A stretch of 44,098 nt of DNA from Chthonomonas sp. UBA6659. GTDB taxonomy: Bacteria; Armatimonadota; Fimbriimonadia; Fimbriimonadales; Fimbriimonadaceae. Shown in pieces: positions 32,226-40,068 of this stretch; within the stretch, counting starts at the first letter, position 1; each line of letters opens with the position of its first letter. The DNA is taken from the NCBI GenBank assembly GCA_002455425.1, contig DKKT01000015.1, positions 15,455 through 59,552 on the forward strand, in the 5' to 3' direction. The notes under the pieces are model-generated. The model searched no databases. It was given only the letters and a program-made list of their open reading frames with translations, and had not been told where the DNA came from. The position numbers and the translations under genes were made by a program.

Positions 32226-32247
32226 CAAGGACATTATGCGCGTCCTC
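32214..32247. repeat. 12-bp perfect inverted repeat spanning the glycosyltransferase start
   Basis: GAGGACGCGCAT (32214-32225) and ATGCGCGTCCTC (32236-32247) with a 10-base spacer. The left arm is the first four codons of the gene (Met-Arg-Val-Leu) read on the minus strand, and the spacer plus right-arm edge contains the CATAAT -10. A dimeric regulator bound here would cover the transcription start. Confidence 0.55.
32233..32238 (-). promoter_or_regulatory. -10 CATAAT, leaderless start of glycosyltransferase gene
   Basis: Minus strand: CATAAT, seven bases (GTCCTTG), ATG at 32225, all inside the inverted repeat. Confidence 0.48.
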
Positions 32248-32272
32248 GGGTCTCTCGGACCTCAGCTTCGGC

Positions 32273-32875
32273 TTACCAGTTGTCGAGGGCGACCTCGGAA
32301 CCCATGTTCTCCAGCGAGTCGCTGATGTAGTTCTCTTCGAAGTCGGCCTGCGCATCCCACGTACCCGTCTCCTCCGACCCTTCGGGAGTGATGTCGTAGG
32401 TCTGGTCGATGTTGCCGTCCTGATCCTCGTCCACCAGTTGGGTATCCATGACGCCGTCGCCGTCGGTGTCGCTCTCGACGGTGTCGAACGTGCCGTCCTG
32501 ATCGGTGTCGTAGACCAGCGCGTCGCCTTCGCCATCCCCGTCGGTGTCTACCACCGCGGTTTCGTAGACGCCATCGCCGTCGGAGTCCTGGACCGCCGTA
32601 TCGATCGTGCCGTCGTTGTCGGTGTCCACACCGACGGTCTCGATCGTCCCATCGTTGTCCGTGTCGAGGCCGATGGCGTCGACATCGCCGTCGAGATCCG
32701 AATCGAGCACGACCGCGTCGACGACGCCATCGTCGTTGGTGTCGGCCGCCGCGGCATCGACGACGCCGTCGTTATTCGTGTCGATGAGGGCGGTCTCATC
32801 CTTGCCGTCCTCGTTGAGATCGGCGGTCGTGGTGGTCCAGCTGGTCGTGTCGGTTTCGTTGCCGGGGAATGCCAT
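32273..32875 (-). CDS. Acidic protein of eleven 13-residue calcium-loop repeats
   Basis: 200 residues. Residues 19-161 are eleven exact-length 13-residue repeats with consensus DxDxDGxx(D/E)xxxx, for example DTDNDGTIDTAVQ and DSDGDGVYETAVV. The DxDxDG...D spacing is that of EF-hand or dockerin calcium loops, but the flanking helices are missing, so a stacked beta-type calcium-binding solenoid is more likely. No signal peptide or membrane helix is present (MAFPGNETDTTSWTT). The C-terminal ~39 residues are non-repetitive (ENYISDSLENMGSEVALDNW). AGGAG lies about 12 bases before the ATG. Function unknown. Confidence 0.75.
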   Translation of the reverse strand: MAFPGNETDTTSWTTTTADLNEDGKDETALIDTNNDGVVDAAAADTNDDGVVDAVVLDSDLDGDVDAIGLDTDNDGTIETVGVDTDNDGTIDTAVQDSDGDGVYETAVVDTDGDGEGDALVYDTDQDGTFDTVESDTDGDGVMDTQLVDEDQDGNIDQTYDITPEGSEETGTWDAQADFEENYISDSLENMGSEVALDNW

Positions 32876-32988
32876 GTTTGGTTGTGTCTCCTGGATATTG
32901 GGCCCGCGTGCGGTCGTAGAGCGGGTCTACCCACAGTATCCCTCGGAATCCAGGGATTGGAGCGCAACCGGGTCAGAGGACCCACGCT

Positions 32989-34056
32989 TCAGCCACGTGA
33001 CGACTTCTCGAGCATGCGTCGGATCGCCGGATTTTCGTGCAGGGCTTCGAGCATTCGTCCTGTTCCCACCACGACACAGGACAGCGGATCGTGGGCGACG
33101 ATGACCGGCATCCCGGTTTCCTCCGAAATGAGGGTGTCGATTCCGCGCAGGAGCGCACCGCCGCCGGCAAGCATGATGCCCTGATGCATGGCGTCAGCGG
33201 CCAATTCGGGGGGAGTCGACTCGAGGGTGAGCTTGACCGCTTCGACGATCGCGGTGAGCGGCTCTTGGATCGCCATCCGGATTTCCTCGCTCGTGATCTC
33301 CGCACTTCGGGGGAGGCCGGCGACGGTGTCGATCCCGCGCACCGTCACCGACATCTCGCGCTCGAGCGGCCACGCGCTTCCGATCTGGAGCTTGATCTCC
33401 TCGGCGGTGCGCTCGCCGACGGCAAGGTTGTAGGCGCGCTTGACATACGCCATGATCGCCTCGTCGATTTCGTCGCCCGCGATCCGGATCGACTTGGAGT
33501 GGACGATGCCTGCGAGTGAGATGACGGCAACCTCCGTCGTCCCTCCACCAATATCGACGATCATCGAGCCGACGGGCTCGTCGATCGGAAGACCGGCTCC
33601 GATCGCGGCGGCCATCGGTTCCTCGATCACGTATGCGCGGCTGGCACCCGACTTGCGTGCGGCCTCGATCACGGCGAGGCGCTCGACCTCGGTCACGCCG
33701 CTCGGGATTCCGACGACGACGGTTTGGAACAGGGTCGTGCGCCGTGCCGACTTCTTGATGAAGTCGCGGAGCATGCGTTCGGTGAACTCATAGTCGGCGA
33801 TGACGCCGTCCTTGAGCGGACGCACGGCCACGATGTTCGCCGGTGTGCGACCGAGCATCCGCTTGGCTTCCTCGCCCGTTGCGAGGACTTCGCCCGAGTC
33901 CTTGTTGACCGCGACGACGCTCGGCTCGCGAAGGATCACACCCCGTCCCGCGACATGGACGAGCGTGTTCGCGGTGCCAAGATCGATCCCGATATCGCGG
34001 GTGAATCGCCCGAGCAGCGCGTGCCAAAGATTGGGATGCCGCCCGTTACTCTTCAT
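32989..34056 (-). CDS. mreB: Rod-shape-determining actin homologue MreB
   Basis: 355 residues from ATG 34056, inside the end of remA (11-base overlap). ATP-dependent bacterial actin that organises peptidoglycan synthesis along the side wall. Actin-fold motifs: phosphate-1 RDIGIDLGTANTLVHV, connect region PLKDGVIADYEFTE, phosphate-2 SMIVDIGGGTTEVAVIS, and adenosine site GIMLAGGGALLRGID. The N-terminal extension (KSNGRHPNLWHALLGRF) is slightly longer than usual and may hold the membrane-binding part. mreC and mreD do not follow. Confidence 0.96.
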   Translation of the reverse strand: MKSNGRHPNLWHALLGRFTRDIGIDLGTANTLVHVAGRGVILREPSVVAVNKDSGEVLATGEEAKRMLGRTPANIVAVRPLKDGVIADYEFTERMLRDFIKKSARRTTLFQTVVVGIPSGVTEVERLAVIEAARKSGASRAYVIEEPMAAAIGAGLPIDEPVGSMIVDIGGGTTEVAVISLAGIVHSKSIRIAGDEIDEAIMAYVKRAYNLAVGERTAEEIKLQIGSAWPLEREMSVTVRGIDTVAGLPRSAEITSEEIRMAIQEPLTAIVEAVKLTLESTPPELAADAMHQGIMLAGGGALLRGIDTLISEETGMPVIVAHDPLSCVVVGTGRMLEALHENPAIRRMLEKSSRG

Positions 34057-34312
34057 CCCCCACCAGTTCACCTGTGCTCAAGCGCTTGGCGAGCGTCTCT
34101 TGGGAGATGGCGGAGAGGATCACGCTCTCGCCGGTCGTGAAGATCACAGACTTGGTTCTTCGGCCCTGGGTCGCGTCGATGAGTTTGCCGGTCTTGCGCA
34201 AATTCTGGATCAGCCTTCGCATGGGCGCGGACTCGCTACTGACGAGCGCCACGATCTTGTCCGTGAGGACGAAGTTGTAAAAGCCGACATTGAGGACCGG
34301 AGGTGTGGGCAT
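34046..34312 (-). CDS. remA: RemA-family (DUF370) regulatory protein
   Basis: 88 residues. RemA family: LNVGFYNFVLTDKIVALVSSESAPMRRLIQ, LIDATQGRRTKSVIFTTGESVILSA and TLAKRLS match Bacillus RemA throughout (IGFGN, VSPESAPIKR, LIDATYGRRT, VILSAV). RemA forms ring-shaped DNA-binding oligomers that activate matrix and osmoprotection genes. Here it overlaps mreB, linking it to cell-shape genes. No Shine-Dalgarno and no clear -10 are seen before the ATG. Confidence 0.9.
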   Translation of the reverse strand: MPTPPVLNVGFYNFVLTDKIVALVSSESAPMRRLIQNLRKTGKLIDATQGRRTKSVIFTTGESVILSAISQETLAKRLSTGELVGDEE

Positions 34313-34398
34313 GAACTAAGGAGATGAGGGAAGCTCAGACGTGCAAAGGGTCGGTCGCCACGGCGTACCGAGAACGACCGACCCCGCGCGATGACGAT

Positions 34399-34752
34399 TT
34401 AGCCGCCGCCGCCGCCGGCGCTCACCCCGGCTGTGGACGGGCCAGGAGGAGCGCCACCGCCACCGCCACCGCCCGGGCTGACGCCGGCCCGCTGGGGTCC
34501 AGCAGGAGCTCCGCCGCCAGCCATCGGAGCGCGACCGCCGCCGGCCTCACCGCCGCCGCTGTTGTTGGACGCGCCAGGGAGCTTGTCGGCGAACGTCACC
34601 GCACCCGGCTGAAAGTTGGCCGTATCGGTCTTGACCGGTTCCGGCGGAGCCGGCTGGACAGGCTCGAACCGGGTGAAGAACAGGACGAGGCCGAAGATCA
34701 GGACCAGGACGATCGCGACCGCCGAAATGATCATATCGTTTTGACTTTTCAT
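34399..34752 (-). CDS. Small single-helix membrane protein with Gly/Pro-rich tail
   Basis: 117 residues from ATG 34752. One N-terminal membrane helix (MIISAVAIVLVLIFGLVLFF) is followed by a Pro-rich linker (EPVQPAPPEPVKTD) and a low-complexity tail with runs of up to seven Gly. No domain recognised. The tail would be extracytoplasmic if the N-terminus is inside. GAGG is close to the start, and TACAAT lies 23 bases before the ATG. Confidence 0.6.
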   Translation of the reverse strand: MKSQNDMIISAVAIVLVLIFGLVLFFTRFEPVQPAPPEPVKTDTANFQPGAVTFADKLPGASNNSGGGEAGGGRAPMAGGGAPAGPQRAGVSPGGGGGGGAPPGPSTAGVSAGGGGG

Positions 34753-34775
34753 CGCCTCAACACCGCTTGGAGTGA

Positions 34776-34823
34776 ATTGTAGCAGGTTACCCGCTCCCTC
34801 TCGACGTCGAAGGCTTGTATAAT
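34776..34823. promoter_or_regulatory. Divergent promoter pair around a 10-bp palindrome
   Basis: Minus-strand TACAAT (34776-34781) drives the Gly-rich gene and plus-strand TATAAT (34818-34823) drives the acyl-CoA dehydrogenase. Between them is TCGACGTCGA (34801-34810), a perfect palindrome that could be a shared operator. Neither side shows a consensus -35. Confidence 0.5.
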
Positions 34824-34876
34824 CTCGGGACCCGGACGACAACCGAGCGACGTCCACGAGGAGATCCACACACCCG

Positions 34877-36490
34877 ATGCCTGCGACCACCGAAGTGGCC
34901 TTTCCCGGTTGCGCCTTCTTTTCCCGCACCCCCGAGCGCATCTTCACCGTCGAGTCGTTTTCGAGCGACGAGAACCTGATGATCCAAGCCGCGGAGCAGT
35001 TTTCTCGCAAGGAGGTCCTTCCGGCTGCGGAGCGGCTCGATCAACAAGAAGACGGTCTGATGCCCCGTTTGATTCACCAAGCGGGAAATCTCGGCTTCTG
35101 TGGACCTGACACCCCTGAGTGCTACGGCGGGCTCGGCCTGGGGAAGAACCTCTCGGCGCGGATGCTCGAGTTCCTCAGCTTCAACGGCTCGTTCAGCGTC
35201 ACCATCGGAGTGACGAGCGGCATCGGACAGTTGGGATTGGCGCTCTTCGGCAACGAGGCCCAGAAGGCCAAGTACCTACCGAAGCTCGCCTCAGGGGAGT
35301 GGATCGGCGCGTATTGCCTCAGCGAACCCAACAGTGGAAGCGATGCCCTCGCGATGACGACGCGCGCGGAGGAGAAGGGTGATCGATGGATCTTGAACGG
35401 GACCAAAATGTGGATCTCGAACGCCAAGTGGGCAGAGTTCTTCCTGGTTCTCGCGAAGATCGACGGCGAACACGTGAGCGCGTTTCTGGTCGAGCGCGAC
35501 TTTCCCGGAGTCAGTATTGGACGGGAAGAGCACAAGATGGGCCTCAAGGGCTCGTCGACGGCCCGCGTCGTGCTCGAAGACGCCGAGGTTCCGCTCGAAA
35601 ACCTCTTGTACGTTCCCGGCAAGGGCCATCATGTCGCGTTCAATGCCCTCAATATTGGGCGATTCAAGCTCGGGGCAATGTCGCTTGGTCCGGCCCGGGA
35701 GGCTATGCACGTCGCGACCGAATACTCGCAGGACCGAAAGCAGTTCGGCCAGAGCCTGAGCTCATTTGGCCTGATCCGCCAGAAACTCGCCGACATGGCC
35801 GCTCGGTATTTCGGCGTGGAGTCGATGCTCTATCGCACCGGTGCGGGAATCGACGAAGCGTTCGACTCATGGGGCGGGGATGTCGACGGCAATCGCAGGG
35901 CTGCCGAGGAGTACGCGGTCGAGTGCAGCGCCTGCAAAGTCCTGGCCACCGAGATCGAGGCGTTCATCGTCGACGAAGCCCTTCAGATCTACGGAGGATA
36001 CGGCTTCACGGAGGAGTTTCCCTTGGCCCGCATCTACCGCGACGCGCGAGTCAGCCGAATCTACGAGGGCACGAACGAGATCAACCGGGTGTTCCTCGCC
36101 GACAGGCTTGTTCGAAAGGCGGCCGAAGGCGCCGCGTCGCTCGCGCCGGTCGGCGACAGCTTCGTCTCCGAATTGGCGGGCAAGGCCTACGCCCGGGCCC
36201 TCGAGAATCACTCACCCAGGCTGGGCCTGCGCGGAATCCATCAGGTGGTCGCCGGGGCGCTCAGCGACCTGACGATGCTTGCCTATATGGAACAGTCGGC
36301 CCGCCTCCGGGCGCGACAGAACGGGGGAATCCACGAGGTCCTCTTCGCGCTCCTGTCTCGGTGGATCAACGGCGAAGCCGCACGCTCGTACCAGGCCGTG
36401 ACCGGCGAGTCCGTCACGATCCCGGCTCACGCCTCCGCCTCCATCGAGGACGTCGTCGAAGCCGTTCTGGAACGGCGCGGTCCCCTCTGA
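34877..36490 (+). CDS. Acyl-CoA dehydrogenase, long C-terminal extension
   Basis: 537 residues; the family core is ~380, so this is the VLCAD/ACAD9-like long form. It oxidises acyl-CoA at the alpha-beta bond using FAD in the cytoplasm. Motifs: SFNGSFSVTIGVTSGIG, AYCLSEPNSGSDALAM (FAD and substrate), KMWISNAKWAEFF, MGLKGSSTARVVLEDAEVP, YSQDRKQFGQSLSSFG, YGGYGFTEEFPLARIYRDARVSRIYEGTNEINR with the catalytic Glu. The last ~120 residues form the extra helical domain. TATAAT is 53 bases upstream and GAGGAG 13 bases before the ATG. Confidence 0.93.
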   Translation: MPATTEVAFPGCAFFSRTPERIFTVESFSSDENLMIQAAEQFSRKEVLPAAERLDQQEDGLMPRLIHQAGNLGFCGPDTPECYGGLGLGKNLSARMLEFLSFNGSFSVTIGVTSGIGQLGLALFGNEAQKAKYLPKLASGEWIGAYCLSEPNSGSDALAMTTRAEEKGDRWILNGTKMWISNAKWAEFFLVLAKIDGEHVSAFLVERDFPGVSIGREEHKMGLKGSSTARVVLEDAEVPLENLLYVPGKGHHVAFNALNIGRFKLGAMSLGPAREAMHVATEYSQDRKQFGQSLSSFGLIRQKLADMAARYFGVESMLYRTGAGIDEAFDSWGGDVDGNRRAAEEYAVECSACKVLATEIEAFIVDEALQIYGGYGFTEEFPLARIYRDARVSRIYEGTNEINRVFLADRLVRKAAEGAASLAPVGDSFVSELAGKAYARALENHSPRLGLRGIHQVVAGALSDLTMLAYMEQSARLRARQNGGIHEVLFALLSRWINGEAARSYQAVTGESVTIPAHASASIEDVVEAVLERRGPL

Positions 36491-36498
36491 TCAACCCG

Positions 36499-36765
36499 TC
36501 ACGCGGTACCGAGACGACGCCAGACCTCGTCCGCCGACAGGCCGACGATCCTGATCGTCTTCTGGCGGGACGAATGACCGGCCACGACGAGGAGGGAGGA
36601 CTTGCCGATCCGCATCGCCTTGGCGAGCGCTTCGATGACCGCGGCATTCGCCTCACCGTCGACGGGCGCGGCCGTGACATAGATTCGCACGTCCCCCTGG
36701 TCGACCACGAGGCGATTGCGGGATGCTCGCGGGGTGACCCGAACGCTCAGGATCGCTTCGTTCAC
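36499..36765 (-). CDS. YggU/DUF167 family protein
   Basis: 88 residues. Small alpha/beta DUF167 protein: LSVRVTPRASRNRLVVD, VRIYVTAAPVDGEANAAVIEALAKAMRIGKSSLLVVAGHSSRQKTIRI in outline, which is the full family signature (PxAsr, PvdGeAN, GxxSRxK). Function not established. Its ATG overlaps the CocE-type gene's stop as ATGA, so it is translated as the second gene of that unit. Convergent with the acyl-CoA dehydrogenase, eight bases apart. Confidence 0.9.
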   Translation of the reverse strand: MNEAILSVRVTPRASRNRLVVDQGDVRIYVTAAPVDGEANAAVIEALAKAMRIGKSSLLVVAGHSSRQKTIRIVGLSADEVWRRLGTA

Positions 36766-39110
36766 TTGGGGGGCAACACGCGGAACCTGATCGAGCTGGG
36801 TCGCTTGGCGTCGTGGTAGATCGTGTTGCTTTGGGCCACCATGCGGGTCGCGGACTTGATCGGCTCGCCGGTTCCGAGATTGCGCGCGGTCAAGGGGAAC
36901 ATTCCGGACCCGATCATGAGGCCCGCCCGATGACCGGGGAGGAACCGATGGGCCGTATCCCAGATGTCGAACGCGGCGCGATAGACTTTGCCCGGCTGCA
37001 GCGGGGTCGGTTTGTCCCAGCCGCTCAGGTAACGAGCCGTGATCTTGCCGGGCATTGCGATCGGCATGATCTTGCCGCTCGGATCGATATCGACCAGGAG
37101 CGCGACGAAGTCGGTGTCCTTGGCTGTGGTCGAGAACTGGAGTTCGACCGTGATCGGTCCTCCGATCTCCAGCGGGGTCTTCATCGGGGCGGTCTTGAAG
37201 ACGAGCGTGGATTCGTCGGCAGGCTCGATCTTGACCTCCGAGCTGGTTTCGGCGCTCGGCGGTTGCATGAACTCCGGCGCGATGCGCGCATCGGCGGGAT
37301 TGAACGTGTAGCGCGACGGCTCTTGGTCCGCGACCGGCTGGTCGACGAGTTCACCCATACTCGTGTCCCCGTTGGCAGGTCCCGGGGCGCTCAGGTACCA
37401 GACTTTCTCCGGCGAGGCCTTCGCCGGCCACGCATCGAGGCTACGCCACTCGTTGACTCCGGTGACGAAGACCTGGACTTTCGGCGTCTTGTCGAAGTTC
37501 ACCGACTTCCCCTTGAGCCATTGGTCGAACCAGCGCAGGAAGACGCTGTCGAGCTCGAGGATGGCTTGGGGTCCGTAGTCCACGCCGCCGACCTTCGAGG
37601 TCGAGTTGAACGCGTGCGGCCACGGGCCATAGATGAGCCACTGGTTGGTCCGACCCAACTGGGCCATCTTGGCCCAGTTGGTCTTCGTGCCGATGCCGTC
37701 GCCGTCCCACCAGCCGCTGATGTGCAACGCCGGGATCTTGACTCGGTTCAAGTCTGCCTGGTACGACCAGCCGTCCCACGCCTTGAGCGTATCGCGCTCC
37801 AACCACTTGTCGAAGAACGGGACGTTCTCGCCAAGGACCACGTCGTCGACCTTGCTGAGGGGCAGGGTTCCGATCTTCGCGATGCCCGCCATCGGTTGTC
37901 CGGCCAGCTCCATCCGGGAGACCTTGTCCTTGACAAGATTGGCCCACCAGAGATTGCCGAACAGGAAGAACGTGCCCCCGTCATAGGGGAGATTGAACAT
38001 CGGATCTGGGGGCGAGACCTGCGGGATGATGCACTTCAGGGCCGGATGGGCCTCGACGGCCGCCTGCCACTGGACACAGCCCATGTAGCTTCCTCCGATC
38101 ATGCCGACCTTGCCGTCGCTCCAGGGTTGCTTCGAGACCCAGTCGATCGTGTCGTAGCCATCTTTGCGCTCGGCCATGAACGGATCCCAGGCTCCTCCAC
38201 TGTCGTGGCGGCCCCGGACATCCTGCACGACAAACACGTAACCCCGTTTCGCCCACCACTCGGCGCGATTCGCGACGAATTGGGAAGCGCGACCATACGG
38301 GGTTCGGACGACGATCGTCGGATACTTACCCTCGGCATCGGGCCTCGCGATGTCGGCCACGAGCTCGACGCCGTCGCGCATCTTGGCTTTCACCCCTCGT
38401 TCGACGGTGCTCTTGAAGGTCGGTTGACTCAGCTCGGGATACGCGGAGGTCGGGTCGACGAAGACTCCCTCGTACCCGGTGAGCGCGCACTCGAACGTTT
38501 GAGCGGTGACGCCCATCCCGGCGATCGCCCCCGCCGGGGAGATCTGAAAGAAGTTGATCGTGACCGCGCCGATCGAGAGGTCCCAAGCCGAGAGATCGAC
38601 CGCTCGATCTCCGACCTTGAGGATCTTCTTGCCCTTCGATTCCGCCGAGCAGGGGACGAAGGCCGCACCCTCGATCGCGAATGCTTCGAGCGGCTGCTTG
38701 CCTTTGGCGGGATCGAGGCCCTGGAACAGAGTGCGGGCAAGCTGCGGGTGGTAGTTGCTGAAGATGCGGCTCGGGGCCTGCTTGAGCTCGATGTCCCTCG
38801 TCGTTCCCGCGGCCGTCAGTTTGACCTTGAGGCCGTCGAGGCTCAGTTGACCTTTGTTACCGGCCATCGTCTGGTCGAGAGTGCACTTGACGAGCGCGCC
38901 GTCCTTGAAGGTCGCGGTGAGGTCGGTGTCGACTTTCGTTCCGGCGATATTGAGCGAGGACTTGCTCGTGAGAACGCCTTCCTTGGACCAGTTGTAGGTG
39001 TTCTTGCCGACGACCGATCCGCCGATCGAGATCGACATTTCGCCCGATTCGGCATGGGCGACGAGAACGGCGGTGAACGCGACGAGGGAGAGGACCATCC
39101 GACCGAGCAT
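36762..39110 (-). CDS. Secreted CocE/NonD-family hydrolase (peptidase S15 type)
   Basis: 782 residues. Signal peptide MLGRMVLSLVAFTAVLVAHA. Residues ~25-235 are an uncharacterised beta-rich domain (SIGGSVVGKNTYNW). The alpha/beta-hydrolase follows: RDGVELVADIARP, RTPYGRASQF, nucleophile Ser in MIGGSYMGCVQW, Asp in HISGWWDGDG and His in YGPWPHAF. The C-terminal ~200 residues are the jelly-roll of X-Pro dipeptidyl-peptidases (YLSGWDKPTPLQPGKVYRAAFDIW). It cleaves esters or peptides outside the cytoplasm; the substrate is unknown. CACAAT six bases before ATG supports the start. Confidence 0.88.
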   Translation of the reverse strand: MLGRMVLSLVAFTAVLVAHAESGEMSISIGGSVVGKNTYNWSKEGVLTSKSSLNIAGTKVDTDLTATFKDGALVKCTLDQTMAGNKGQLSLDGLKVKLTAAGTTRDIELKQAPSRIFSNYHPQLARTLFQGLDPAKGKQPLEAFAIEGAAFVPCSAESKGKKILKVGDRAVDLSAWDLSIGAVTINFFQISPAGAIAGMGVTAQTFECALTGYEGVFVDPTSAYPELSQPTFKSTVERGVKAKMRDGVELVADIARPDAEGKYPTIVVRTPYGRASQFVANRAEWWAKRGYVFVVQDVRGRHDSGGAWDPFMAERKDGYDTIDWVSKQPWSDGKVGMIGGSYMGCVQWQAAVEAHPALKCIIPQVSPPDPMFNLPYDGGTFFLFGNLWWANLVKDKVSRMELAGQPMAGIAKIGTLPLSKVDDVVLGENVPFFDKWLERDTLKAWDGWSYQADLNRVKIPALHISGWWDGDGIGTKTNWAKMAQLGRTNQWLIYGPWPHAFNSTSKVGGVDYGPQAILELDSVFLRWFDQWLKGKSVNFDKTPKVQVFVTGVNEWRSLDAWPAKASPEKVWYLSAPGPANGDTSMGELVDQPVADQEPSRYTFNPADARIAPEFMQPPSAETSSEVKIEPADESTLVFKTAPMKTPLEIGGPITVELQFSTTAKDTDFVALLVDIDPSGKIMPIAMPGKITARYLSGWDKPTPLQPGKVYRAAFDIWDTAHRFLPGHRAGLMIGSGMFPLTARNLGTGEPIKSATRMVAQSNTIYHDAKRPSSIRFRVLPPK

Positions 39111-39116
39111 GGAGCC

Positions 39117-39122
39117 ATTGTG
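39117..39122 (-). promoter_or_regulatory. -10-like CACAAT, leaderless start of CocE-type gene
   Basis: Minus strand: CACAAT, six bases (GGCTCC), ATG at 39110; nearly identical in layout to the DUF1080 gene (CACAAT-N6-ATG). Confidence 0.45.
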
Positions 39123-39322
39123 ACGTTCCCAGGTGGTTGGATGCCTTCGGTTGGGACCAGGGAGACGACGGGCCGAGTTTTGCGACGCGCTCCGAAGTCA
39201 CGGAGCCGAACAGTCCGTGCTTGTTGCCTGACCCGGTCACCCGGACCGCGAGCGAGGCCACCGATTCCTGAGCCAGAACCCAGCGATGGATGGGACGAAC
39301 AGGAGAGTGTATCTACACGAAA

Positions 39323-39356
39323 CTGCCCGGGTGAGGCAGTCATCTCACCCGGGCAG
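39323..39356 (-). terminator. 13-bp hairpin terminator after the NPRTAAQ-motif gene
   Basis: CTGCCCGGGTGAG (39323-39335) and CTCACCCGGGCAG (39344-39356) with an 8-base loop, seven bases past the stop at 39364. In the minus-strand RNA it is followed by UUUCG, a short U run, so intrinsic termination is likely. The rest of the 253-base gap to the CocE-type gene shows nothing else. Confidence 0.75.
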
Positions 39357-39363
39357 CCGGTGC

Positions 39364-40068
39364 CTAAGCCGCCTTCTTCGTGCGGCCCTCGCCGCCCTCT
39401 TCAACCGCAAACGTCACCTGATTCACGGTCAGCGGAATGAGCTTGGTGTCCTGACCGGTTGCACTGTTCACAACCCGGTAACCGGCGGCGTACCACCCGG
39501 CCGGGACGTTCACGATCGCGGAGAGTGAACCTGACGCAAACACGACAAACGCCTTGCTCCGATAACCGATAGTACTCGGGGTGCGATTGCGCGATTTGAG
39601 CGGTTGCAGCAAGAGTTCGGTGACGACTCCTGCTGAATTCGGTGCGCTCGCGGTGAACGTGATCTTGCCGGATCCGCCGGTCGCGGTGACTGAGATCTTA
39701 TCGCCGTTGAAGTCGGCCGTGGGCGGCGTAAGCGGAACCGTTCCGTTCGGATTCGCCTGCAAGAATTTCGTGGCCAGCCCCACGAAGGCCGCCAACGGCG
39801 TCGGGTTGTAGGTCTTACCCGTAACCGGGTTCGTCTTCGTGATCGAAGCCGCATACGTCTTCCAGTTTGCGAGCTGGACTGGCGTAAAGTTCTTGAACAG
39901 TTGCGACGCGGTCGTAAGGTTCGCTCGCACCTGTTCTTGCGCAGCGGTTCGTGGATTGCGGGGTTGCACCCGTGGTTTGACGATGAGCCCGCTTCGCGAG
40001 CCCGAGATGACGACGGTTCCCGCCTTACCGCGGAGATTGTCGAATGCCATCGATAGTTCAGCTTTCAT
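39364..40068 (-). CDS. NPRTAAQ-motif protein with C-terminal Ig-like region, unknown
   Basis: 234 residues from ATG 40068, preceded by the strongest Shine-Dalgarno in the window (AGGAGG, nine bases upstream). The N-terminal third has NLRGKAGTVVISGSRSGLIV, PRNPRTAAQEQVRANLTTAS and LANWKTYAASIT. This signature (NPxTxAQxxxR, then LTxxQxxxWxxYA) recurs in phage-structure-like and DUF6266-type proteins of unknown function. The rest is beta-rich (GSGKITFTASAPNSAGVVTEL, SAIVNVPAGWYAAGYRVVN), like a fibronectin or Ig fold, ending in a basic tail (GRTKKAA). No signal peptide. It has its own terminator. Confidence 0.6.
   Translation of the reverse strand: MKAELSMAFDNLRGKAGTVVISGSRSGLIVKPRVQPRNPRTAAQEQVRANLTTASQLFKNFTPVQLANWKTYAASITKTNPVTGKTYNPTPLAAFVGLATKFLQANPNGTVPLTPPTADFNGDKISVTATGGSGKITFTASAPNSAGVVTELLLQPLKSRNRTPSTIGYRSKAFVVFASGSLSAIVNVPAGWYAAGYRVVNSATGQDTKLIPLTVNQVTFAVEEGGEGRTKKAA

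Noticed and set aside
32460..32800. Regular ~39-base DNA periodicity resembling a CRISPR-like array
   Set aside because: It is in-frame coding for 13-residue protein repeats, without constant repeats and unique spacers.
34399..34560. GC-rich short-unit repeats suggesting a tandem DNA repeat
   Set aside because: They are the Gly codons of the low-complexity tail of the small membrane protein.
36813..39440. 875-codon plus-strand open frame opposite the CocE-type gene
   Set aside because: It mirrors the codon structure of a well-supported hydrolase on the other strand, has no family signature, and has Arg/Asp/Gly-rich shadow composition.
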